Source: Nostocales cyanobacterium Centralia_MAG_434
GTDB lineage: Bacteria; Cyanobacteriota; Cyanobacteriia; Cyanobacteriales; Nostocaceae
NCBI GenBank assembly: GCA_021324415.1
Contig: JAJPJF010000467.1
Coordinates: forward strand, 58,229-122,228
Length of the DNA: 64,000 bases
Direction of reading: 5' to 3'
Of the stretch, positions 45,900 through 55,161 are shown piece after piece (positions within the stretch are counted from its first letter, which is position 1; each line of letters starts with the position of its first letter). A program made the position numbers and the translations under genes. Below the pieces are notes generated by a model. The model made no database searches. It saw nothing but the letters and a program-made list of their open reading frames with translations, and was not told where the DNA came from.

Positions 45900-48113
45900 C
45901 TATGCCAACTCATAGCGGTTTTTGCCAAGACGCTTGGCACGGTACATAGCAGCATCTGCTTGTTCAATTAAAGTTTCACTGATGTGGCTGTTAAGTGGAT
46001 AAATGCTAATGCCAATACTGGCGGAGACTTTCATTACATGTCCATTTAAAACCATCGGTTCAGTGATTGTGGCTAAAATTTTTTCAGCAACCACAATCAC
46101 TCCTTGTGCTTTGGGTATTGCCCGTAGAATTACTGTAAATTCATCGCCACCTAAGCGAGACACGGTATCACTGCCACGCAGGCAATTACTGAGGCGTCTT
46201 GCAACAATTACGAGCAAGCGATCGCCCATTTCGTGCCCTAGGGTATCATTGACTTGTTTGAACCCATCAAGGTCAATAAATAGTAAGCCTAGTAATGAAT
46301 GATTTCTTTGTGCCCATTGCAGGGACTCTTGAAGTTGCTCTACAAAAAATTTGCGATTAGGTAGACCTGTGAGGGTGTCATGATAGGCAAGATAACGCAA
46401 ATAATCTTCTTGTAGTTTTAATTCATTATTGGAGCGAAACAACTCAGCTGCAGCGCGTTTCAGTTCCTCTTCCATGAGTTTACGTTCAGTTATATCTCGG
46501 ATAACCCCAACTAAAAAGAAATTACCAGCGGCATCTTTGTGGAGTGAGCGCTTAGTGGCAATCAGGTGTGTTTTTCCACTAGCATCCGTAAACTCTTCTT
46601 CATGTTCTTGGGGTTGTTGAGTTCTAAAAACTAACTCATCTTGTTCGTGAAAAATATCTGCTTCATGTTTAGGAAAAAAGTCATAATCAGATTTTTCAAT
46701 TAAAGTGCTTTTGGCATGACCTATAAGTTGACAGTAAGCTTCATTCAAAACAATCCACTGATGTTTTTCATTCTTCACGAAAATTGGGTCAGGAATTGTA
46801 TTGATCACTTGATGCAAAAACTCTTTAGAGCGTTTTAACTCTTCTTGCTGAGATGCAATTTGATAAGTAGTTATGATAGATGAACCGATGTAAGTGAGTA
46901 AGGCAGGTATAATTGGTATCCACCAACCCAACAGAAAACAAAGGTAAGCGCTACCAATCAGCATTAAAGAAAAAAGCATAATACTCAAGATGCTCATGCT
47001 TACATGCTGTATTCGCCACCTTACAAAAGCTCCTATATAAGCCAAGAAGAAAATGCATAGCCATTCTCCGACAGGGTTTAACCAAGTTTTCAGTAAAGGT
47101 CTTCCGTCAAGGGCGGCTCTGATAAACTCGTTGATAAAATAAGCTTGTAGCTCAATACCAGCTATAGGTTTTGCTGAACCAATCAGACGACTAGAGTATG
47201 GGATAAGTACAAAATCCTGGAGACTAGGTGCAGTGGAACCTATAAGCACAATACGATCCTTGAGCCAGCTTTCTGAAACCTTATCAGCTAGCACATCTCT
47301 CATAGAGACTTTACGGAAGCCACAGCTATCTAATGAGAATTTTTTGCAGCCAACTTTTACAAAATTGGACAAAATTTGGTATCCCTTGTTATCTACTCCT
47401 ACGTAAGGTCCATCATTAGACTGAAGACGGTGAAACACGGCTTTACCCAACTGTAGATCTTCTGGGTTACCTTTTGCGTGCTGAGGAGTTACACCTTCTG
47501 ATTGTAAATATAGTAAAGCTAACTTCAAGGCAAAACTTTCATGCACTTGATTGCCAACATGCCAATATAATAAGCTGCGACGGACTTTGCCATCACTGTC
47601 AAGCAGCACATTGTTAAAGCCGACTTTGTCTAGCTGACTGAGGACTGGTGGAGGTGAAACACTGGCATTTTTATTATGTGATAAGAGTTCTATTCCAACT
47701 AAGTTACTCAATAAATAATAGACATTGATTAAATCTTGATGACCTGGTTCTACTGGCAAATCTCGATAAATATCTAAACCAATTGTGCGAGGTTGATGAG
47801 CTTGTAATTTTCGCAATAACTGGGCAATAATAGAGTCTGGAATAGGCCAAGAACCAACTTGGCGTAAGGAAGCTTCATTAATTTCGACAATAGTAATACG
47901 TTCTTGAACTGCTTCGTTTGGACGTAACTGAAAAAATTGATCTAAAGCTGTCCATTCTAGAGACTGCAATAATCCAATAGAACGTAATATAAGGACAAAG
48001 ATTGTAACAAGAGCGGCAGTCACCAATTCCTTGTTTCTTCGACCAAGCAAGTGCTTGAAGGTCAACACAAACCTTACAAAACACTTGCCCAGTTGCTGCT
48101 TACTCATTCCCAT
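45900..48113 (-). CDS. CHASE2-PAS-GGDEF diguanylate cyclase
   Basis: A 737-residue membrane sensor. An N-terminal helix (about 25-48) and three more helices near 355-430 bracket a CHASE2 extracytoplasmic domain (QFFQLRPNEAVQERITIVEI, IGLDIYRDLPVE, GSTAPSLQDFVLIP). A PAS domain follows at 440-560 (FVKNEKHQWIVLNEAYCQLIG). The GGDEF domain at 575-735 has FIDLDGFKQVND, an RxxD inhibitory site (RGSD) five residues before, and an intact GGDEF, so it should make cyclic di-GMP. No EAL domain is present. Two ATGs six bases apart (48113, 48107) are possible. Confidence 0.94.
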   Translation of the reverse strand: MGMSKQQLGKCFVRFVLTFKHLLGRRNKELVTAALVTIFVLILRSIGLLQSLEWTALDQFFQLRPNEAVQERITIVEINEASLRQVGSWPIPDSIIAQLLRKLQAHQPRTIGLDIYRDLPVEPGHQDLINVYYLLSNLVGIELLSHNKNASVSPPPVLSQLDKVGFNNVLLDSDGKVRRSLLYWHVGNQVHESFALKLALLYLQSEGVTPQHAKGNPEDLQLGKAVFHRLQSNDGPYVGVDNKGYQILSNFVKVGCKKFSLDSCGFRKVSMRDVLADKVSESWLKDRIVLIGSTAPSLQDFVLIPYSSRLIGSAKPIAGIELQAYFINEFIRAALDGRPLLKTWLNPVGEWLCIFFLAYIGAFVRWRIQHVSMSILSIMLFSLMLIGSAYLCFLLGWWIPIIPALLTYIGSSIITTYQIASQQEELKRSKEFLHQVINTIPDPIFVKNEKHQWIVLNEAYCQLIGHAKSTLIEKSDYDFFPKHEADIFHEQDELVFRTQQPQEHEEEFTDASGKTHLIATKRSLHKDAAGNFFLVGVIRDITERKLMEEELKRAAAELFRSNNELKLQEDYLRYLAYHDTLTGLPNRKFFVEQLQESLQWAQRNHSLLGLLFIDLDGFKQVNDTLGHEMGDRLLVIVARRLSNCLRGSDTVSRLGGDEFTVILRAIPKAQGVIVVAEKILATITEPMVLNGHVMKVSASIGISIYPLNSHISETLIEQADAAMYRAKRLGKNRYELA

Positions 48114-48192
48114 AACCTAAGTTGGGAGAAACACTTTTATTGTCCTGCAATCTTCCACAGATTGGCGAAGATCACACAAGACTGCCATAGAG

Positions 48193-48224
48193 TTGACACT
48201 TAACAGTTATCAGTTAACTGTCAA
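48193..48224 (-). terminator. Hairpin after the VKOR-thioredoxin gene
   Basis: Arms TTGACACTTAAC / GTTAACTGTCAA with one C-C mismatch and an 8-base loop, five bases after the minus-strand stop codon. No long T-run follows. Confidence 0.6.
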
Positions 48225-48228
48225 GGTG

Positions 48229-49206
48229 TTACTGGAAATCTTTGGGAAAATTCTTAAAGTTGCTCGGACCTTTATAGCCGGAAAGTTGAGCCAGTTTCTT
48301 TAATGGTTGTACGTTGGGATAGAGTTTCCCGTTAATTTCCCAAGTTGGGAAGCCTTGAATGCCAGCTGCTTGACACAAATCTGGACGTGGGTCGTCTTTG
48401 CCCTGTGGGTCGCAATCAATATGTTTAATCTCTGGATAAGCCTGCTTGCCAAATAGTTCTTTTTGTTCGTGACAGTGAGGACACCACCAAGCAATGTACT
48501 CTTTAGCACCAATTTGGGTAAGATGACGTGCTAACTCAATTTCTGCTTCCCCAGAGGTAGAGCGTATAGGCCAACCAACCCCAAGTGTAGGTTCTCCTAT
48601 TGGTCTTGGGCTGGCAGGTTGTTCAGAATTTATGCTAGCGTCACTAACTGATTTATTAACATTTGCATAGACACCTAAAGTACCAATGAGCGTTACCATA
48701 CCAACGACAATGGCAGTAAAGAAAATTTGCCCCAAATCCTCCCAAGCATGACCAATGATAGTTAGTGTCAAAAGACTTAGTGAGAAAATAGCTGAGGCAA
48801 TGCAATAAATACAGACTGCCTTAATTTTAAAAAGCAGTAGATAAATCAGGTAACCACTGAAGACAGACATAGCGATCGCTCCAGCTAACAGCAATAGCCA
48901 AGTCTTGTTTTCTAAATTCGAGCGTAGTTCGTTCTTTTGCTTTGTGCCAGCAGCCAGAGGAGCTAAGGCGAATACTGCCATACTGGCGTAAGCAACAAAC
49001 CCAAACAAAGCTAGAGGAAGTCCAAAAACTGTAGCATAGTCGCTAGCTAGTACCAAATCACAGCTTTTAGTTGGGCAAGCAGCAGAGCTTTGCGTGAACT
49101 TCACTACCGTGAGATATGCTGTTGTCAAAGCGCCACATCCAGCGATCGCGGCAATTAACAAGCGCGAATAACGATAAATCCAGGGAGTAGAACGTCGTCG
49201 AATCAT
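48229..49206 (-). CDS. VKOR-thioredoxin fusion, thylakoid disulfide-forming protein
   Basis: A 325-residue oxidase that makes disulfide bonds in lumenal/periplasmic proteins using quinone. Five membrane helices carry the VKOR signature: the loop pair CPTKSCDLVLASDYATV and the active-site CIYC. The C-terminal thioredoxin-like domain (about 225-325) has CPHC in IAWWCPHCHEQKELFG and further cysteines (CDPQ, CQAAG). The architecture equals plant LTO1 and cyanobacterial Slr0565, needed for photosystem II assembly. Heptamers and a hairpin repeat lie upstream. Confidence 0.93.
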   Translation of the reverse strand: MIRRRSTPWIYRYSRLLIAAIAGCGALTTAYLTVVKFTQSSAACPTKSCDLVLASDYATVFGLPLALFGFVAYASMAVFALAPLAAGTKQKNELRSNLENKTWLLLLAGAIAMSVFSGYLIYLLLFKIKAVCIYCIASAIFSLSLLTLTIIGHAWEDLGQIFFTAIVVGMVTLIGTLGVYANVNKSVSDASINSEQPASPRPIGEPTLGVGWPIRSTSGEAEIELARHLTQIGAKEYIAWWCPHCHEQKELFGKQAYPEIKHIDCDPQGKDDPRPDLCQAAGIQGFPTWEINGKLYPNVQPLKKLAQLSGYKGPSNFKNFPKDFQ

Positions 49207-49307
49207 AAATTGGTGTTATGAAGTTAGGAGTTAGGAGTGGGGAACTCGGGGCCCCCACGAAGTGGGGATTAGGGGCATGGGGAGGTAGGAGTGGGGAGTT
49301 AGGAGGA

Positions 49308-49349
49308 GCCAGTGCGCTCTTGCGGGTTCCCCGACTTGTAGCAACTGGC
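49308..49349. repeat. Dispersed hairpin repeat, copy 2
   Basis: Outer arms GCCAGT / ACTGGC and inner hairpin CGGG-TTC-CCCG followed by GACTTG. Nearly identical to the copy at 671 outside the inner loop, where paired bases differ in a compensating way. Flanked by GTTAGGAG heptamers. Confidence 0.75.
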
Positions 49350-49376
49350 GTTTAGGAGTTAGGAGTTAGTAATCAA

Positions 49377-49430
49377 CCTTGTCCTCCTTGTCCCCCATAT
49401 CCTCCTTGTCCTCCTTGTCCCCTGTCCCTC
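49377..49430. repeat. Nine-base minisatellite, interrupted
   Basis: About five CCTCCTTGT/CCCCCTTGT units with one CCATAT interruption, between the VKOR gene and btpA. Same unit as at 45789. Confidence 0.8.
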
Positions 49431-49462
49431 ATTCCCTATCTCCCTACTCCCCACTCCCCATT

Positions 49463-50311
49463 TTAAGAATGTAGTTTTACTGAAGAAATTGATTTGTTTT
49501 CATCTTGAGAGTTCCAACTTTGGCGTGCGGCTTCTACAAATTGGCTAACTCGAATTGGATCAATGGGTTGCTCTCGGTGACCGTGGCGTTTGAGGGAACT
49601 GGAGACAATAACACCATCTACTGCCCGCATTAGAGTACCGATGTTGTCCAAATTTGCTCCACTACCGATAAACACTGGTGTACCATTAGCAGATGAGGAT
49701 GCTAGTTCCAAGTCTTCGAGAGTTGGAGGGCTACCAGTTGCCCAACCGGATAAGATAACGGCATCGGCTAAACCGCGCTCAATAGTGTCTTGCACTGCGT
49801 TAGTAAGGTTTACCGATCCTAAGGGACGAGCATGCTTTACCAACACATCGGCGAAGATTTTTACATCACTGCCTAATTCCCGGCGATAGCGTAGGAGTTG
49901 GTGGGCGTCTCCCTCGATTAATCCTTGGTCTGTTGCCATCACGCCTGTTAGCACGTTGACACGAATGAATTGTGCTTTGACGCAGGTAGCGATCGCCATT
50001 GCACTTTTGGCATCGTTTCGCAAAACGTTTATACCTATCGGTAGCGTCACCAAATTTTGTATCCGTTGCACTACAACGGTCATGGCGCTGACCACGGCTG
50101 GATCGACTTGGTTTTTTGTAAATGGTGCGTCAAAGAAATTTTCCACAATAATGCCGTCAACCCCTCCACTGGAGAGGGCTGTTGCTTCTTGTTCAGCACG
50201 GTCAATCACTGCTTTGAGGCTACCTCCCCAACGAGGTGAAGTAGGTAACGGTAGTAGGTGAACTACACCAATAATTGGATTTCGGGTTCTAAATAGTTGA
50301 TATAAGTCCAC
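49463..50311 (-). CDS. btpA: BtpA family protein, photosystem I biogenesis
   Basis: A 282-residue TIM-barrel-like protein. Family signatures are IGVVHLLPLPTSPRWGG at the N-terminus, GVDGIIVENFFDAPF, PIGINVLRNDAKSAMAIA, QFIRVNVLTGVMATDQGLIEG and FIGSGANLDNIG. In Synechocystis BtpA is a peripheral thylakoid protein that stabilises the photosystem I reaction-centre proteins; members outside cyanobacteria (SgcQ) have other roles. Length is normal. It is transcribed alone towards the VKOR gene. Confidence 0.93.
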   Translation of the reverse strand: MDLYQLFRTRNPIIGVVHLLPLPTSPRWGGSLKAVIDRAEQEATALSSGGVDGIIVENFFDAPFTKNQVDPAVVSAMTVVVQRIQNLVTLPIGINVLRNDAKSAMAIATCVKAQFIRVNVLTGVMATDQGLIEGDAHQLLRYRRELGSDVKIFADVLVKHARPLGSVNLTNAVQDTIERGLADAVILSGWATGSPPTLEDLELASSSANGTPVFIGSGANLDNIGTLMRAVDGVIVSSSLKRHGHREQPIDPIRVSQFVEAARQSWNSQDENKSISSVKLHS

Positions 50312-50469
50312 GTCTTTAAATCGGCTCTAGCCAATAGTCAATTGTCGCTTATCATTGGTCAATTGTCCTTTGTCTTTGACCACTAACCAACAACTAATGA
50401 CCAATAACTAACTAGTCAAGTTTGTTTTCTGTTAATTTACGGTTTCCCGCCTCCTCCCTGAGATGGAAA

Positions 50470-50498
50470 TTGGCATCAAACCTTCTCTAAGATATGTT
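50470..50498 (+). promoter_or_regulatory. Sigma70-type promoter for the intergenic RNA candidate
   Basis: TTGGCA (50470-50475) and TATGTT (50493-50498) separated by exactly 17 bp. It is far (about 550 bp) from rimO, so it more likely drives the structured region that begins directly after it. Confidence 0.45.
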
Positions 50499-50504
50499 AA
50501 GATA

Positions 50505-50800
50505 AAACCTGGCTATTAAAGAGGAGTTTGCCCTTTAAAAAACGCGAGGCAGCTTCCCATGCGGCAGAAGAGAAACCTGCCAAGGTGTCACAGGCTTTGC
50601 CTGAGCAAAAGGGCAGCATTACCGTGCTCCGGGGCGTAGTCGCGCGAAATTTTCCGAATTGGTAGCAACTTCTCACAACAGGCCATATAATTCTGGTTTT
50701 GACGCAGATCGTCCTCTCCAGTGTTATGCTGAAGGCTGCTTCCTATGAGTAAATTAAACAAGCAAACGCTGCGGTAATGTAAAATACCAACAGGCAATTG
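50505..50800 (+). ncRNA. Candidate structured RNA in the btpA-rimO gap
   Basis: A non-coding stretch of markedly higher GC than its flanks, preceded by a promoter-like pair. Local hairpins: TTAAAGAGG..CCCTTTAA (50516-50538), GGCAG..CTGCC (50563-50581), CAGGC-TTT-GCCTG (50591-50603), GAGCA..TGCTC (50603-50629) and GACG..CGTC (50701-50713). The segment CCTGG-TATT near the start can pair loosely with AATAC-C..CAGG near 50787, closing the whole. RNase P RNA and tmRNA hallmarks are absent. Identity unknown; could be a 6S-like or other regulatory RNA. Confidence 0.35.
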
Positions 50801-51048
50801 TTAAAAAAGATTACTAACTTAGTGTCAAATTTACCCAAAGACTACTTATTTTTCCCCCGGAAAAAAGATTAATAAAGACATCATAGCATGATATCTATAT
50901 TGATCATTGTCATGACTCCTACAGGGTGCAGTATGTATGACTGGGAGGAGTGAGGAAAGAGGAACAGGTCTTTCCCAAGTGTCAAAGAAGCTAGCACTAA
51001 AGCACCATATTCATTACAGGAAAAAACCAGCAGGATTTTTCATAAATT

Positions 51049-52371
51049 ATGGGTGATAAGCCAATAATTGCAATTTCTCACCTAGGCTGCGAGAAAAATC
51101 GAATTGATACAGAACATATGCTAGGACTGCTGGTAGAAGCAGGCTACGGTGTAGATTCTGATGAAGAGTTGGCAGATTATGTTATAGTCAATACATGTAG
51201 TTTTATCGAAGCGGCACGGGAAGAGTCTGTCAGGACTTTAGTAGAACTGGCAGAAGCAAACAAAAAAATCGTGATTGCAGGCTGTATGGCGCAGCACTTT
51301 CAACAGCAGTTATTGGAAGAGTTGCCAGAGGCAGTAGCAGTTGTTGGAACAGGAGACTATCACAAAATTGTAGATGTAGTTCAGCGGGTCGAACAAGGAG
51401 AGCGTGTTAGGCAGGTCAGTTTACAACCAACCTACATTGCCGATGAAACGACACCGCGCTATCGCACGACGACAGAAGGAATAGCATACCTAAGAGTTGC
51501 TGAGGGATGCGATTACCGTTGTGCGTTTTGTATTATTCCCCATCTCAGGGGAAACCAGCGATCGCGTACGATTGAATCTATTGTTAACGAGGCAAAGCAG
51601 TTAGCCAGCGAAGGAGTCCAGGAAATCATTCTGATCTCCCAAATCACTACCAATTATGGTATTGATATATACGGCAAGCCAAAGTTAGCAGAATTGCTCT
51701 ACGCTTTGGGGAAAGTAGATGTACCGTGGATTCGCATGCACTACGCTTATCCCACAGGTCTCACCCCAGATGTGATAGCGGCAATTCGAGAAACACCCAA
51801 TGTCTTACCATATCTAGACTTACCCTTACAGCATTCTCATCCAGAGATTCTTCGTGCGATGAACCGTCCGTGGCAAGGACGAGTGAATGATGCGATGATT
51901 GAACGCATCAAGGAGGCACTACCAGAAGCAGTGTTGCGAACAACCTTTATTGTTGGCTTCCCTGGCGAAACCCAAGGACATTTTGATCATCTGCTGCAAT
52001 TTGTCCAGCATCATGAGTTTGATCACGTTGGTGTGTTCACTTTTTCGCCAGAGGAAGGAACGCCCGCCTACGACCTACCCAATCAGCTACCACAAGAGGT
52101 AATGGATGAGCGGCGGGACGCATTAATGGCACTCCAACAGCCAATCTCTTTAAAGAAAAATCAACAAGAAATCGGCAAAGTGGTTGATGTTCTGATTGAA
52201 CAAGAAAATCCACAAACAGGAGAATTGCTTGGCCGTTCTGGCAGATTTGCCCCAGAAGTAGATGGACAGGTGTATCTTCGTGGTCAAGCAAAGTTAGGAA
52301 GTATCGTTCCAGTAGTGATCCAAAGCGCAGATGCGTATGACCTATATGGTCAAGTTGTAACTCAAGAGTAA
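51049..52371 (+). CDS. rimO: Ribosomal protein S12 methylthiotransferase RimO
   Basis: A 440-residue radical SAM enzyme that adds a methylthio group to Asp88/89 of ribosomal protein S12. The UPF0004 domain at the N-terminus carries cysteines for the auxiliary cluster ([26 protein letters not shown]). The radical SAM motif is [11 protein letters not shown], followed by [17 protein letters not shown] domain closes the protein. [13 protein letters not shown] distinguishes it from MiaB. A DEAD-box helicase gene follows 60 bp downstream on the same strand, so a translation/RNA operon is likely. Confidence 0.95.
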   Translation: MGDKPIIAISHLGCEKNRIDTEHMLGLLVEAGYGVDSDEELADYVIVNTCSFIEAAREESVRTLVELAEANKKIVIAGCMAQHFQQQLLEELPEAVAVVGTGDYHKIVDVVQRVEQGERVRQVSLQPTYIADETTPRYRTTTEGIAYLRVAEGCDYRCAFCIIPHLRGNQRSRTIESIVNEAKQLASEGVQEIILISQITTNYGIDIYGKPKLAELLYALGKVDVPWIRMHYAYPTGLTPDVIAAIRETPNVLPYLDLPLQHSHPEILRAMNRPWQGRVNDAMIERIKEALPEAVLRTTFIVGFPGETQGHFDHLLQFVQHHEFDHVGVFTFSPEEGTPAYDLPNQLPQEVMDERRDALMALQQPISLKKNQQEIGKVVDVLIEQENPQTGELLGRSGRFAPEVDGQVYLRGQAKLGSIVPVVIQSADAYDLYGQVVTQE

Positions 52372-52431
52372 GGAGTATTACTCCCAACTCTTAATGACTA
52401 ACTGTTCAAAATAAAAACCTTAGGAGAGTTG

Positions 52432-53979
52432 ATGAACCTTTCTTTTCAAGAATTAGGAATTTCTCAAGAGCGTGTTGAGCAACTAGAGAAAATGGGCTTT
52501 ACTGCCCCAACCAATATTCAAACACAAGCTATTCCGCAACTTTTAGCGGGTCGTGATGTGGTTGGTCAATCACAAACCGGCACAGGTAAAACGGCGGCGT
52601 TTTCTCTGCCGATTCTAGAGCGGCTGGATATTAATCAAAAGGCAGTACAAGCTTTAATTTTGACACCAACTCGTGAACTAGCAATTCAAGTTCACGATGC
52701 CATCTTTGAATTTATTGGTAATCAAGGATTGCGGGTGTTAGCAATCTACGGTGGTCAGTCAATTGACCGCCAAATTTTACAACTCAAGCGTGGTGTTCAT
52801 ATTGTGGTAGGAACACCAGGACGGGTGATAGACTTACTCGACCGAGGCAGTTTGAAACTCGATCAAGTAAAGTGGTTGGTATTGGATGAAGCTGATGAAA
52901 TGTTGAGCATGGGCTTTATTGATGATGTAGAGAAAATACTCTCTCAAGCACCAACAGAACGCCATACAGCTTTATTCTCGGCAACAATGCCGCCATCGAT
53001 CCGTCAGTTGGTAACAAGGTTTTTGCGAGCACCAGTGACAATCACTGTTGAGCAACCAAAAGCCGCTCCCACAAAAATCAATCAAGTAGCTTACGTTGTA
53101 CCACGTCACTGGACGAAAGCCAAAGCTTTACAGCCTATTTTGGAAATGGAAGATCCAGAAACGGCTTTAATCTTTGTCCGTACCAGACGTACAGCAGCAG
53201 AACTTACCAACCAACTGCAAGCAGCAGGTCACAGTGTTGATGAGTATCATGGTGACTTATCGCAACAAGCACGTGAGCGTCTGCTAACTCGATTCCGCAA
53301 TCGTCAAGTCCGGTGGGTGGTAGCAACAGATATTGCCGCACGAGGGTTAGATGTTGATCAGTTGTCTCACGTGATTAACTTCGACTTACCTGATAGTGTT
53401 GAAACCTACGTTCACCGTATTGGTCGTACTGGTCGCGCTGGCAAAGAAGGGACTGCAATCTCTTTGGTACAGCCATTTGAACGACGCAAGCAACAGGCAT
53501 TTGAACGCCATGTGCGCCAAAGTTGGCAAGTGCTATCAATACCTACACGGGCACAAATTGAAGCACGTCAATTAGAAAAACTGCAAGCTCAAGTGCGAGA
53601 AGCATTGGCTGGCGAACGTTTGGCTTCGTTCTTGCCCATTGTGAGTGAGTTAACAGAAAAATACGATGCTCAGGCGATCGCCGCAGCAGCATTGCAAATT
53701 GCTTACGATCAAACTCGTCCAGCTTGGCTACAATCGGATATTGCTCTTGAAGAAGAAATGCTTTCCGCCACTACTCCCAAGCCAAAACTACGGTCTGGTC
53801 GTCGTGGAGAGTTTTCTGGTGAACGCAATCGCTCTAGTTGGAGCAAATCTGACGTGAGTGCAGCTGAAGGAGACAGAAACGGTTCACTCAAACCCAAATT
53901 GCGGACTGGTGTACGTCGTGAGTCTTCTGTAACTCCCAAAAAGCTAGGTTCTAGTACAGCTAGAGAATCAGCGTCCTAG
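52432..53979 (+). CDS. DEAD-box ATP-dependent RNA helicase
   Basis: A 515-residue helicase with the full motif set: Q motif (GFTAPTNIQTQAIP), I (QTGTGKT), Ia (PTRELAIQ), TPGRVIDLL, II (DEAD), III (SAT), IFVRTRRTAAEL, ATDIAARGLDVD and VI (HRIGRTGRAG). After the two RecA domains comes a C-terminal extension (about 360-515) ending in a basic Ser/Arg/Lys-rich tail (KPKLRSGRRGEFSGERN) for RNA binding, in the DeaD/CsdA manner. TTG at 52429 is directly followed by ATG; ATG at 52432 has TAGGAG nearby. It probably shares a transcript with rimO. Cold-shock function is possible but inferred. Confidence 0.94.
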   Translation: MNLSFQELGISQERVEQLEKMGFTAPTNIQTQAIPQLLAGRDVVGQSQTGTGKTAAFSLPILERLDINQKAVQALILTPTRELAIQVHDAIFEFIGNQGLRVLAIYGGQSIDRQILQLKRGVHIVVGTPGRVIDLLDRGSLKLDQVKWLVLDEADEMLSMGFIDDVEKILSQAPTERHTALFSATMPPSIRQLVTRFLRAPVTITVEQPKAAPTKINQVAYVVPRHWTKAKALQPILEMEDPETALIFVRTRRTAAELTNQLQAAGHSVDEYHGDLSQQARERLLTRFRNRQVRWVVATDIAARGLDVDQLSHVINFDLPDSVETYVHRIGRTGRAGKEGTAISLVQPFERRKQQAFERHVRQSWQVLSIPTRAQIEARQLEKLQAQVREALAGERLASFLPIVSELTEKYDAQAIAAAALQIAYDQTRPAWLQSDIALEEEMLSATTPKPKLRSGRRGEFSGERNRSSWSKSDVSAAEGDRNGSLKPKLRTGVRRESSVTPKKLGSSTARESAS

Positions 53980-54161
53980 GATAAGTTAGGAGTTAGGAGT
54001 TAGAAGTTAGGAATAACTCGTAACACGTAACTCACAATTCCTAACTCATTGCCAAGTGTGGTGGCTCATTCGACGAGAATGTTTTTTGTTCAAACAGGGC
54101 TTAGCTCAAGTGTTTACCACTGTTTGATACACTGAGCTTACAGGGTTTGTTTGTACAACTT

Positions 54162-55061
54162 ATGCCCCAAGATAAGCCGTTAATCCTAACTGAGGAAGGT
54201 GAGATACTCAAAATGTACCCACGTCCGCCTATCCTCACCAGTTTTGAAACAAGTTGGGATGGCATTACTTTTGGGTACATGTGCCAGCCTGCGTATCAAG
54301 TTCCGGAGGTTTGCACACCTCGTTGGCACGGCATCAATATTTTTACACATGGTTCACGTATCATTAACGTTGACCGTAAACTAGATGGACGGTGTCAGTG
54401 TGATGCTGTTGTTGGGGGTGATATTGTCATTACCCCTGTAAATGTTGGTCAAGCTGCTACTTGGGATGCACAAGGGGATTTTATTCTTCTGGGGATAGAG
54501 CCTGATCTTTTTGCCCGTGCAATTGACGAAGCCGCAGAACCAGAAAAAGTTCAACTAGTACCGCATTTTGCCACACCTGATCCTTTGGTCTACCAGATTG
54601 GGCTGGCAATCAAAAATATTCTGGAAAACGACCCTTTAGGAAGTCGCTTGTATGTAGAGACTATGGTCAATGCATTATCAGTGCATTTGATGCAACACTA
54701 TAGTACTCAAAAACCGAAGTTAAAAGAATATCCCAACGGTTTACCACGCCATAAGCTACAACAAGTTATTGACTACATAAATGCACATTTAGAAGAAGAT
54801 TTAAGTTTAAACAAATTGGCAGGACTCATACAGATGAGTCCTCATTACTTTTGCCAATTATTCAAACAGTCTACAGGCGTCACTCCCCATCAATATGTGA
54901 TTCGTCGTCGTGTAGAACGTGCTAAGGAATTATTAGTTAAAGGCGAAATGGCAATAGTAGAAATTGCTCGTCAGGTTGGTTTTGCTAGCCAAAGCCATCT
55001 CAATTTTCATACTAAACGCCTGTTGGGAGTTACACCAAGGCTATTCAACAAAATAGCATAA
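54162..55061 (+). CDS. AraC family transcriptional regulator
   Basis: A 299-residue regulator. The N-terminal ~190 residues are a cupin-like sensing domain (TPRWHGINIFTHGSR, WDAQGDFILLGIEPD). The C-terminal 100 residues hold two helix-turn-helix units: LSLNKLAGLIQMSPHYFCQLF and MAIVEIARQVGFASQSHLNFH, ending with the family GVTPRLF. The ligand is not predictable. The frame opens with TTG at 54147; the ATG at 54162 (MPQDKPLILTE) is preferred. It lies 100 bp upstream of and in line with the divergent ndhH gene, so it may control that gene. Confidence 0.92.
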   Translation: MPQDKPLILTEEGEILKMYPRPPILTSFETSWDGITFGYMCQPAYQVPEVCTPRWHGINIFTHGSRIINVDRKLDGRCQCDAVVGGDIVITPVNVGQAATWDAQGDFILLGIEPDLFARAIDEAAEPEKVQLVPHFATPDPLVYQIGLAIKNILENDPLGSRLYVETMVNALSVHLMQHYSTQKPKLKEYPNGLPRHKLQQVIDYINAHLEEDLSLNKLAGLIQMSPHYFCQLFKQSTGVTPHQYVIRRRVERAKELLVKGEMAIVEIARQVGFASQSHLNFHTKRLLGVTPRLFNKIA

Positions 55062-55106
55062 GAATCTGCAAAATATCGGACTAATCTGAAAGACTCCAAT
55101 CAATAA

Positions 55107-55156
55107 ATTCCCTAAACTTTTGAACAAGAATATTTTGTTAAGAAATATTAGGGAAT
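55107..55156 (+). promoter_or_regulatory. Leader stem-loop burying the ndhH ribosome site
   Basis: Perfect 9-bp arms ATTCCCTAA (55107-55115) and TTAGGGAAT (55148-55156). The right arm contains AGGGAA, the Shine-Dalgarno seven bases before the ndhH ATG. The 32-base loop holds a second small stem AACAA / TTGTT. Folding would block translation, so this is a candidate for translational control. Confidence 0.6.
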
Positions 55157-55161
55157 GTTTT

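Noticed and set aside
50588..50797. 69-codon minus-strand frame in the structured gap
   Set aside because: No ribosome site and no family resemblance; it runs antisense to the hairpin-rich region, which better explains the sequence.
50505..50800. RNase P RNA or tmRNA
   Set aside because: The diagnostic segments (GAGGAAAGTCC-type and ACAGAAA-type for RNase P; the tRNA-like ends and TTCGAC loop for tmRNA) are absent.
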